Positions 1-9,705 of a stretch of DNA of 64,000 bases are shown piece by piece. Location: the NCBI GenBank assembly GCA_024509875.1, contig JAMPIV010005014.1, forward strand, positions 248,001 through 312,000, written 5' to 3'. The stretch comes from Oreohelix idahoensis (Eukaryota; Mollusca; Gastropoda; Stylommatophora; Oreohelicidae). The translations under genes were made by a program, and so were the position numbers. The notes under the pieces were generated by a model. The model had not been told where the DNA came from. It was given only the letters and a program-made list of their open reading frames with translations, and did not search any database. The first letter of the stretch is position 1; the number at the start of each line of letters is the position of its first letter.

Positions 1-390
1 GGGATATATCACTCCAGCTCACTGACACAAATTCTGAATAAAAAGAAACGGGACCCAAAGACGCAGCATTAGAGAATGCAGTCAGCAACCCATAGCTTGA
101 TTGCTTGTGTCAGGTTCAGCGAACCAGAGCTGACCAAGACCCTACTCCACCTCCACGTGGTGGTCCTGGAAACAGGCTGCATCACTGCAGTCTGGCTGAG
201 AGAGTAGGGATTGAAGAGGGAAGGCAAACCCGGTCCCAAAAAATGCCGTGCTGAAGTCGGATGTGTTGGCCGAAAAGCGCAGATATCGCAGCCTCGCTGT
301 AAACAGACACAACGCAACCAACGTCCTTTTCAGGACGAACGAGGAAGAAGAAGGAAGAAGAATAAAAAGAAACAGAAAACTATTAACATC
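1..390 (+). other. Possible 3' end of a LINE, with GAA-rich tail
   Basis: An open frame at 248-454 contains RRYRSLAVNRHNATNVLF followed by acidic residues and ends in a GAA/AAG-rich stretch near 345-380. I associate this kind of peptide and purine tail with the 3' ends of invertebrate LINEs, but no catalytic motif is present to prove it. The upstream 250 bases show no other coding signal. It may be chance coding. Confidence 0.25.
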
Positions 391-1204
391 TAATCAGAAC
401 TATAATATAAAAACTAATGTATGCACTACAATAATACTAATACTACACACCTAACACTAAAAATAATGTAAAATATGTCTACAGTACTAAATACTAAATC
501 AGAAGTAAATATAATGCTTATTATCTAGGTCTAACCTAGTTAAATGTAGACAAGTAGGCTAACTATATTACTTCAAACAAGAAAAAAAATGTCTATCCTA
601 ATGTACTACAAATTAATTACATAAACCTGAAAAAGTAAAAAGCAAGTATTATAATGTACAACATCAAATAACACTTACAAACGTACAAATAATACAGCAA
701 AGAATGCAAAAACTCACGATAACAACAGATTCACCAAAAAAGTAAAACTGAGCAAAACAGATGAAAACACACTTCACAAAGAAATTTACACAGACGATAA
801 CCACAGAAAACGAATGAACAAGCAATATATACTAAATTACAAAGAATAGTAGGCCTACATATCTTATAGTTTAGCTGCTTGAAGATCATGCACTTGCGTT
901 GTCCGATCAGAAGAAATGATGTCTACTGGTCTCAATTATGATGCCAGCACTTGAACAATCCACAGTCCATGATGTTTAGCTCTAGGACCCGATGTTTTTA
1001 TCTGAATAGAACGCAGCGACTGAATATAGTGGCCAGTAGTAACACACACACCTGACTCACATGCAGGACGAAAGGTCAGCATAAACGATCACACATGATG
1101 CTACTTCTGCTTGGTTCAGTGTACAGAATATTCACAGTTGAACTGAGACTGTTTTCCGACAATACTTGGACTTCATCGTTGAAACGAACAGCTATTTTGC
1201 AATA

Positions 1205-1207
<3 letters not shown>
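391..1207. other. AT-rich intergenic DNA, nothing recognised
   Basis: Very A-rich sequence with no convincing open frame, RNA gene or repeat structure. It leads directly into the CT microsatellite. Confidence 0.6.
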
Positions 1208-1208
<1 letters not shown>

Positions 1209-1262
<54 letters not shown>

Positions 1263-1264
1263 TT

Positions 1265-1302
<38 letters not shown>
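1209..1302. repeat. (CT)n microsatellite
   Basis: Nearly pure CT dinucleotides over about 94 bases, with a few interruptions such as CTTT and CATT. The Leu-Ser open frame across it is an artefact of the repeat. Confidence 0.95.
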
Positions 1303-1303
<1 letters not shown>

Positions 1304-1365
1304 ATATTCGAGGGCAGAAAGGAAGTCGTGAACTTTTAAACCGTGTCAGGTCAACCTGTGTCAAA

Positions 1366-1409
1366 GATGAAAAATACCTCGTTAGCCGATGAAAAATACC
1401 TCGTTAGCC
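1366..1409 (+). repeat. 22-bp tandem duplication
   Basis: The unit beginning GATGAAAAATACC is present twice in a row, without mismatch by eye. The rest of 1303-1621 shows nothing recognisable. Confidence 0.85.
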
Positions 1410-1621
1410 AACTCAGTTGTGTACTTGGAAATAAGCTTGAAAACTCGTCAACAGCGCTCTTTTATCTTCACTCTACAGCTTGGCATGCAGTTTTAATTAA
1501 ATCCAGTCCTCGGTGGTTTTCCCAGTGATCTTGATAATCTGACGAATTGCAGCGTGAATAATTTGGTGATTCTTAACAGTAGCACCGGGTATAAAATTCA
1601 GATGACGATGGTGTGAAAGCT

Positions 1622-2570
1622 GCAAAATAATGAGACAAACATAAAGTTATGTTATCAAGTACTCGTAGGAAATGAAGAAGTAGAACACTAGACAACAGAA
1701 AAACAACAGACATGAGTGGCTTACCCAGGATTCGAACCTTGGTTCTTCCGTGCGACAACCCCGCCTAGCTATGCAAGTGAATCACACTATCCTTCCTGCC
1801 ATCTACGCATCACCAAAAAATGATTCTTCGATGACAGGTCATTAGTGCGAACCGCAAGACATAACACCGGAAGTTTACCATGGACAGTTCAGCCTATTAA
1901 TGACGCAATCACTTCTGTTGTTCCCCTATAATACAGTATAGGCCAGTCCAGACAAGACAGAGACCTTAAAACTGTGTCCAGTAAATGATAGTAGATTTAG
2001 GACAGTAAGAACAGGACAGAGGAAAGGTTTAGTGTTGTATAAACATTTATAATACAAAAAGAAGGGAAACCCGAGGCCTGTAAACAGTAAATTATTATGA
2101 GAAAAACATAAAGGTATGTTATCAGGCACTCGTATGAAATGAAGAAGTAGAACACTAGACAACAGAAAAACAACAGACATGAGTGGCTTACCCAGGATTC
2201 GAACCCTAGACCTTCCGTACGACAACCCCGCATCGCTATGCAAGCGAATCACACTATCCTTCCTGCCATCTACGCATCACCAAGAAATGATGCTTCGATG
2301 ACAGGTCATTAGAGCGAACCGCAAGACATAACACCGGAAGTTTACCATGGTCAGTTCTGCGTATTAATGACGCAATCACTTCTGTTGTTCCCCTATTTTG
2401 CAGTATAGGCCAGTCCAGACAAGACAGAGATCGTAATACTGTGTCCAGTAAATGATAGTAGACTTAGAACAGTAAGAACAGGACAGAGGGTAGGTTTGGC
2501 ATTGTATAAACATTTATAACACATAAGGAAAGGAAACCCAAGGCTTGTAAACAGCAAATTAATATGAGAC
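1622..2570 (-). repeat. Element X tandem array 1: two ~465-bp units
   Basis: Two similar units lie head to tail; the shared word GAGTGGC recurs at 1714 and 2181, a 467-base step. Each unit has, on the minus strand, a tRNA-type B box (GGTTCGAATCC or close) and, about 40 bases before it, a sequence that fits an A box in the better units (TAGCTAGGCGG). The unit could therefore derive from a tRNA-related SINE. The same units form a longer array at 55851-57818, and both arrays exit into the same flanking sequence starting ATGAGACCCCCAG. This shows they are parts of one larger repeat. Minus-strand frames inside the units recur in every copy and are not genes. Confidence 0.85.
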
Positions 2571-3187
2571 CCCCAGGGCTGAAAACAGTGCTGTATTAAC
2601 GACGTGTAGGTCAGTAGGTCACGACTTGCTGGACTGAACTCCCCGTTGATTGGTTGAGAGTATATTTTGGCCTTCAGGCCCGTAGCTCGCCAGCACCGTG
2701 CAGCAAAAACAGTCTGCTTACATTCGTAGATGCTGGGGGTAAGGTGGTTGATATCTTCTAGCTTTCACAGGTTCACAAGACTCCTTCTACGAGCCCTCCG
2801 ATGTCAGGACACTGCATAACGATGTCCCCAGATGTCAGGATATAAAGGATGTACTCTGCTTGTCAGGAACAATATTATGATGGGTGTAGGTTGTATGAAG
2901 ATGGTGATCAACAATGGCTCGAAGGAATTAACCCAACGCCACTGGTACAGTTCCATAATATTTATTAGACTGATAGATAAATCGTGGAAATCAATAACAT
3001 TTAGCAAGCGCACTGACATAATACTAAGACTAACATTGCCTGTAGGACATAACAAACTACAGTATGTATACACTGTCTCTCCAAACACACCATAACAATA
3101 TACAGAATGTCCTTGGTGCGGTATACACTCTTCGCACACAATAATCCCTGAAACAACTCTATGTGTGGAAAAACACCATTGCACTAA
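2571..3187 (+). repeat. Element X copy 1, left of the Gypsy-1 insertion
   Basis: This single-copy segment matches 57819-58437 over its length at high similarity by eye. Examples are the stretches around GTATATTTTGGCCTTCAGG and GATGTCAGGATATAAAGG. It stops at CTAA, where the Gypsy-1 LTR begins, and resumes after that element at 18669. The short frames at 2804-3184 and 2832-3095 look like nothing known. Identity of the parent element is unknown. Confidence 0.8.
3184..3187. other. Target site duplication of Gypsy-1 (CTAA), left copy
   Basis: CTAA directly precedes the TGTAG terminus of one LTR; the partner CTAA at 18669-18672 directly follows the ACA terminus of the other. Copy 2 of element X has CTTA at the matching place, once only. 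Confidence 0.85.
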
Positions 3188-4293
3188 TGTAGCCGGGGCA
3201 GGTGTTCCTTAGGACTGGAACGGCACCATATTACCTTCATGTGGCAGTGCCGGTATATGCAGTATTTTCAGTTTACTTTACAGAGAGCAGATGTTTAACT
3301 GGCCTAATCACCAGAGATTTAGATTTCTCTCTTAAATTTGTGTTACCAGGTTCGATTTTCTTCTCTTAGGTGTTGATGTAGCGAATTTAATTGAAATGGA
3401 TAGATTTCTTATCTAGATCTCAAAACTGTAGTAATTCACCTTTTCAACAGCGTTCGATTTCATGCAAAACTTTTAATATCTTTCAGCATGAAACTTAAAA
3501 TTTCAACAAAGTCTGGAATTCAGAACATTTTTACAATAATAAGCAAATTAAAGTTCTATCATCTCATCAGATGCTTTCATCGATGCAAAAATCCCTTTTT
3601 GCATCTTTGTCTCGTAGGCCTACTCAATTGTCAAATATGGCGAACCTTCTCATTCCACCGTGTTCCTTCCTTTAAGTTACAGTCTTATTTTAGGTTCGAC
3701 GACATTTACCCATCTCCTCAGATTTGTCCTTGATTTCTTTATCATCATAAGCATTCCTTGAGTTAAATGCTTTCCAACACAAGAATATTTTCTACTCTAC
3801 ATGGTTTGAGGTGTAAGACTATTTTTTGCAAATTGACTCAAATCCTCGAACCTAGTTCTGCTGCGACTAGGGTTGGGAGCTCTATTCAAAATACATATTT
3901 AACGATTGTCACTACTTACGCCAGTAAGAAAATTATAACCACTCAATGTCCTGAAATACACATTTTATAAGAAATGTTGAAGTTTGATTTTCTCAAACTA
4001 AGAAATATGTAGAGCTGGACCAGATACGACCTCTTGAGTTGCGCTCTTTCATTCTACTGCCAAATGGCGTCGTTGTTCCACTTTCCCCGGGGTAAATCTG
4101 AGCTATCCGATTGGTCAGGGGAAATCACCCAATTATTAGAAATGGCGTGTAGAAGCGACTCTACCCTAAATATGTGACACTATTTATTATTTTCTGTTTC
4201 TCATAAAATATAAAATTATGGGGTGGTCTGTGCTTCCTCTGTCTTGTAAGAATATAGTCTGTTTCCAAAGGAACAACTATGTACACGGCCACA
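3188..4293 (-). repeat. Gypsy-1 3' LTR
   Basis: This 1106-base repeat matches 17563-18668 at a constant offset of 14375. Differences seen are A/T near 3536, A/G near 3744, C/T near 3943 and C/G near 4032. The ends are TGTAG and GGCCACA. Small open frames inside occur in both copies and are LTR sequence, not genes. Confidence 0.97.
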
Positions 4294-4477
4294 TATAGAT
4301 CCCGGGGCTCCGCAAATGTATCCCGTAGGGAGACATTTGAGTACTATCAATAACAAAAATCCATCCCCAAAAATTTCTAAGTTCAAAAAAAATTTTCCAG
4401 AAAAATTTAAAGTTCAAAAATTTTTCTAAGTCCAAAAATATTTCCAAAAATTTAATCTAATTCCTATACTGGGGTCC
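4294..4477 (-). other. Gypsy-1 sequence next to the 3' LTR
   Basis: A-rich non-coding stretch with short imperfect repeats of AAATTTNTAAGTTCAAAAA type. A purine-rich tract expected just before a 3' LTR on the minus strand is not evident; only GGAGCCCCGGGA lies near. The primer tract for plus-strand synthesis is therefore uncertain. Confidence 0.5.
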
Positions 4478-5446
4478 TATGTCTATATGTTTACAGTAGA
4501 AACAGGGGTGAAACAAGGCTGTATTATGTCACCACTACTTTTTGGAATAGCTATTGATTGGGTTATGAGAAACTATACCCACAATGAACAATTGGGTATA
4601 AAATGGACAAATGGAAAATTCCTGGGGGACCTGGATTTCGCAGATGATGTAGCATTCTTAAGTTCAACACCAAGACAATCCCAAGAAGCAATAAATAATT
4701 TGTGTCATCTCTCGGTTAAAATTGGTCTCCAAATAAATGCCTCTAAAACTAAAGCTATGAACTTTTCTAACGAGACCTTTGATATCATCTTGAACGGGGA
4801 AAAACTACAGAAAGTTGAAAGTTTCAATTATTTAGGCAGTAAAATGACTCAGGATGGTGACACAACAAGAGAAATCCATACTAGAATTGCTTTGGCAGCT
4901 AGCGCCTTCAATAGATTATCTAACATTTGGAAATTACGATCATTGAATATACATACCAAGCTTCGTCTGTTTAATTCAAATGTTATCTCAGTGTTAACAT
5001 ACGGCTGTGAGAGTTGGAAAATAACAAAATCATTGGTGAACAAGCTGAATACATTCGAGAACAAATGTCTTAGAAAACTCATGAACATCAGTTGGAAAGA
5101 ATTCAAGACTAATCGACAAATAAGAGAAGACTCTAGGCAGAAATATGTCTCCGACTATATAAGGAAAAGACGAGGGTCATATATCGGTCATGTCCTACGA
5201 ATGCAAAACAACAGAATACCACTACAGGCGCTCACTTGGGTTCCTGAGGGTAAGCGGAAAAAAGGAAGACCAAAAGAAACACTCAGAAGAACAATAATAA
5301 GAGAAGGAAGAACGTTGGGCCTAAATAATGTGCAAGAGCTAAGAGGAGTGGCGTCACAACGAACAACCTGGAGAGCACTGGTTTCTGCCTTATGCGCCGT
5401 GTTTGGCGCTTAAAGAATTTATTATTATTATTATTATGTCTATATG
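4478..5446 (+). mobile_element. 5'-truncated LINE nested in Gypsy-1
   Basis: The insertion body is about 4490-5434. It is flanked by the 12-base duplication TATGTCTATATG at 4478-4489 and 5435-5446. The 3' end is an (ATT)n tail directly after the ORF stop. Truncation at the 5' end, a simple-repeat tail and a target duplication are the usual signs of target-primed reverse transcription. It lies on the strand opposite to Gypsy-1, so it landed after Gypsy-1 did. Confidence 0.9.
4490..5413 (+). CDS. LINE reverse transcriptase, C-terminal part (5'-truncated)
   Basis: The frame is open from the truncation point to the stop, about 308 codons. It begins inside the RT domain: GVKQGC, then the catalytic LDFADDVAFL block, the YLGSKM thumb-like region and LTYGCESWK. 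A basic C-terminal region follows with GHVLRM and PEGKRKKGRP, typical of RTE-like and related LINEs. The N-terminal endonuclease and the first RT motifs are missing, so it is inactive on its own. The ATG near 4487 belongs partly to the target duplication and is not a real start. The lack of any stop suggests a recent insertion. It is diverged from the RTE at 19958-23185 and is a different family. Confidence 0.9.
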   Translation, partial: FTVETGVKQGCIMSPLLFGIAIDWVMRNYTHNEQLGIKWTNGKFLGDLDFADDVAFLSSTPRQSQEAINNLCHLSVKIGLQINASKTKAMNFSNETFDIILNGEKLQKVESFNYLGSKMTQDGDTTREIHTRIALAASAFNRLSNIWKLRSLNIHTKLRLFNSNVISVLTYGCESWKITKSLVNKLNTFENKCLRKLMNISWKEFKTNRQIREDSRQKYVSDYIRKRRGSYIGHVLRMQNNRIPLQALTWVPEGKRKKGRPKETLRRTIIREGRTLGLNNVQELRGVASQRTTWRALVSALCAVFGA

Positions 5447-8400
5447 AGGTCGTCTGCTATGTAAAAAAAAACTAGTAGTGGACATCAACTTCAAAAAGTG
5501 TAACCTATTCATCACATCATAATATTTTCCACCAAATTTACAAATTGGCAACACTGCCCAACAAAATCTGCAAAACACTCATAAGGTCTTCACTAAAAAA
5601 ATGTGACGAGTGGCAAAAATTGGGGAATGAACAATAAACTATCTTATTTGCAGAACTTGGCTGGATTATCATAATCTATTACATTTCATTCAAAAATATA
5701 GTTGATTACATTCTCTTGGATGTGGTAGGGGTGTTATCTCTTTTCTGTACTGTTATTTGCTCCATATTAAAAGCCTGCAAGTACTAAAAAAAAATCTTTT
5801 TTTTCCTGGCGTACTTATTTATTCTATTTCCCAAGTACTCTGCAATATTCCAAGAAATGTCCAAAATCTCTAATTCCTATGGTAATGGCAATCCACTTTC
5901 ATAGAATAGCCAATGTTTTCATGGGTACTCATCATCTTCTTCTTCTTTTTTTTTTTTTTTTTGTGTGAATGAGCCACTTGCTCATTATTACATGTAGAAT
6001 ACATCTCTAAACATAATATGCATATTTATCAGACGATAATACGACCAGCATCATTTTTATAAGTAATCATTTTTCACAATAAAAGCATTAAAACCTCATG
6101 GCTTATCCTTATTTATCTATCTGAATGTTTCCTTGTTATAGACATTTTCTAAATGGTAAGTGTATAAATTCGTTCTAAGTCCGTCACTGTAGAAAATGTT
6201 CTATATTACATTTTTTTTTTTTTTCAAAATATGTGATGTTTGTCTCCAATATCCGTACGTCTGGTGGTGATCCTGTCCATTAGTCAGTTATTTCTAATCA
6301 TTCCTTCTTTTCTGTCAATACAGAATTTTTTTTGTGAACTCTTCCCTAGAAATATTATTTTATATATATATTTATTCTTCAAAGATCTTCTTTGACTTCC
6401 CATACATCAATTTTCAAACATCACATTATTCAGCAACCAACAGACGAATGTGTTACTATCATATTATGAAATATAAGGGAAAAGAAAAAAATATAGTTTC
6501 CAAATCATCATGAATTTTCTACATTGGGTTCCGTATTACTTTATTTTCTCTTTTAAGACAACTGCTTATACTCTTGACAATATGTATCCATGTTGTCACT
6601 CTCGAGGCATCCTTGTATACAATTTATATTTGTCTCCTTTTTTTTTTTTTCATAACACCAATGTATCATTTATGGTGTTCCAATATCATTGTATCTATTC
6701 TAGTCCTCCTGTTATCTTGAGAATTCATCCTTAGTAACTCCCTATGTACCTTATCTAGCAATACCTTTATGCAAAACACATCAAACAATTATTTATGGAA
6801 CTATCAACTGAGATGTAAGAACTTTTGACAATATGAGATGAAAAAAAAAAATTTTGGGGTCATCACTCAAAAAAAAAATGTGACATAGAAAGGAAGAAAA
6901 TAATCAATTGATCGTGAGGAATCTACAATATTCTCGTAAGACAAAGTTCCTGGCACTCTGACTACTATTTATCCATATTATTTCTGGTTATCCTTGCATA
7001 CAGTGTACCATTTCCATTTTCTTTATAAGTCCAATTCCTCGCTCATGGTGCTCCAATATTTAAAATGTGGATCCTTCCTATTCCTCTTATTCTGTACTGG
7101 AAATATATCCTTATTAATTGTCCATGTACTATATTTGCGAATATTTATCATCAATATATCAACTAATCATTTATAGAACTATTAACATAAATGTCTAGAC
7201 TTTACCAAAACATGAACAAAAACATGTCTTTTTACATATGTGCAAAATTTCGACACCAACTCTGCCTTCGCTGGTCGAGGGTTAGTCAGAGTTATGTGGT
7301 GCCTGTAACATCCGCTGACTACAGCCAGATGGGTGACTTATGGTACTTATAATTCAAAAATCTCATCCGTCAGTTATCTTAAGTGTGGGGCGGGGGTCTA
7401 TTTCATGGTGTCCTTGACCAAGTTTGCTGCATTTCTAATCTAGATATTCTTTTTTTTTTTTTTTTTTTTTTTTCATAGTATCTCCATGATATATCTGTGA
7501 CATGTCTGTCCTTGGGATAACATTATTTTTTTTTTTTTATCCAATATCCTCGGGGTGAGCAAATCTCAGTGTGTCCACTTTCATCAATCATTTATTTTTT
7601 TCTCTCCTGTAATTCTGGGTATGTTATGAGTATTTTAAATTGTCAATTTATTCCAACTATCTTACAACATTCTGTAATTCGTGATAAGGAATAGTCATTT
7701 GTTATACAACAATGTTCATATTACAAAGGCAATAAGCAAAAATCAAAGAGATATCTTCTCCAAAATGCGGATGCATCTCTATTTCCTTTACCTCTGGGCG
7801 TAGCAATTATTCAGTCATTATTTTTTTTTTCTCCATTATTTAATCTCCATTTTGTGTCCTTAGTACCTGTGGTTCCATGGGATTATCATAATTCATTTTG
7901 TGTCTCTTGTCTACTGATAATCCTTCAATAATGACTTCAAATATGGTCCTCATATGTGCAACAATCATCTGCTCTGATTTGTTCCATGGTATTCATCAAA
8001 TATTCTATTATATCCTTGTCTTATCTCGTAACCACGAAAGACTAAGATTATTCCTCCTCCAATGTTAATGTGGGGGATTTTGTGCATAAACATTACAACA
8101 AAATCTCAGCTGTGACAACATAAAGTTTCACCTTAATATAAAATGTCATCTTCATCATACATAACCTGTTGCTTCTTCATCTCATGTGTCATTAGTGGTT
8201 ATCATGCGGTAATGGGGTATTTCATTTGCTAGGTCAGCATGTGCAAATGCTATTTCTTTAACATGGGCAAAGGCATCATCAACAAATAGGTGCAATTTGT
8301 TCAATCTGGGGTTAGCATATACTAATGCTCTCAAGGGATTGTTCATTTGCAGAAAATCAGCATGCACAAATGTCATTGGGGTACTTGTGATATCAACAAA

Positions 8401-9705
8401 ATATTGTTGGAATATCAGGGATCAAGCTGGTGGGGGTATGAGTGGCATAGGGTGATTTATTTATTTTCTTCTTCATCTGCTACCCTCAGGGCAGTCAATG
8501 TTTTACAATATTGTCTTATCATCATCAAAATGTGTGTGGGTGGCATATAAACATATAGCATCTTATATAAAAAAAAATTCTAATTCTAATTCTTTTTTTT
8601 TGTTTTTTTTTCTTTTATGTTTTTCTTTTTCTGTTTGTATCACAAGTACTAAAGAATGATAAAAATCAATTCACTAAACACTAGATATTCTAATAGTAAA
8701 TCCTAACCAATAGGGTTGCAAGTAATAGTTTAGGTTAGAATAGAAGGAATGTTGTAGCAGTGTCTGTTGTCAATAAGTGGCGAGGAAAGGGTACATCAAG
8801 GATCTCCTGATTACAACATGATTGTAATTCCAAGGAATGAATATGATTGGGATTTTAAAAAAATCACAAGTCTAGAATGTCGTCTCAATATAGTGGAAAG
8901 GAAAAATAGTAAGTTAAAGATGTTGTAACAGTGGAGTGAAGAAAATCTTACTATAGAGAGTCAAGGTTGGGATATGGAATCTCTTTAGGAGAATGTTTAA
9001 AATTCTTGACAGTACTAATATACATCTGGGTCTAAAATAATAATGTACATTTGAAAATAAATAATCCTGTGGAGAAAAAATAGCATAACCTACAATACTA
9101 GTTTTGGGTATGAATTATGTGCTGTTAAGAGATGTCATAGTAGGAACAGTATGATTGATCAAGGTGGCAGATATCAAGGAGTTTAGCATAATATAGATCA
9201 AAGAAATATTAGTATGAGGTAAAAAAAAAAAACTACTGGTGTAAAGTGTCTGCATGAAAATGCTGGTGAATGGAGCGTGGAATATGATCAGTTACAAAAG
9301 TGGAGATGAATGTTACAACAGAATAGTGTGACACATGTGTTATAGGTAAAGTTGTGTAGCATTCTAAATATTAAGAAAATGTATGTAACTAAATAAGGGT
9401 GTCTGTAAACTCGTAACACCGTGTGTTATCAATTGTTTTAACATTTTTATTTCACAATTATGCTATCTAAAGAAAATCCTCCGTGTGCTGGTCTTGATTT
9501 CTGGGCATCAGTATTCTAAGGCTGGAAAAAAAAATAACTTTCTCAGTGAGGCTTTGACATCTTAGTCTGTAAGCAAGTCATTTGAACTGTCAAAAACTGA
9601 AAATAGAGTACATGGGGAGAGTTAGTACATTGTTAAAAAGGTTTGTTCACATATGCGTTGACCGTGTTCGGATTTGCGAACATATAAAACACCTGGGCGT
9701 GTTTT
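5447..9705 (-). other. Gypsy-1 3' internal region, no recognised coding
   Basis: About 4.3 kb between the integrase stop and the nested LINE. It is rich in T on the plus strand (A on the element's sense strand), with many T runs of 8-20. No frame exceeds about 80 codons and I see no envelope-like signal peptide, CXXC or transmembrane pattern. It could be a decayed extra gene, a long 3' untranslated region, or captured DNA. The near-identical LTRs argue that it was present when the element last moved. Confidence 0.6.

Noticed and set aside
1095..1331. Open frame of alternating Leu and Ser
   Set aside because: It is a read-through of the CT microsatellite.
1700..1790. Host tRNA gene in the tandem repeat units
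   Set aside because: A and B boxes are present but I cannot draw acceptor and anticodon stems; it is at most tRNA-derived.
1573..2252. Minus-strand frames with a hydrophobic MSVVFLLSSVLLLHF start
   Set aside because: They recur in every ~465-bp unit here and at 55768-57806, with stops and shifts; repeat sequence, not a membrane protein gene.
5447..9705. Envelope gene of a retrovirus-like element in Gypsy-1
   Set aside because: No long frame, signal peptide, CXXC or transmembrane pattern was found on the element strand.
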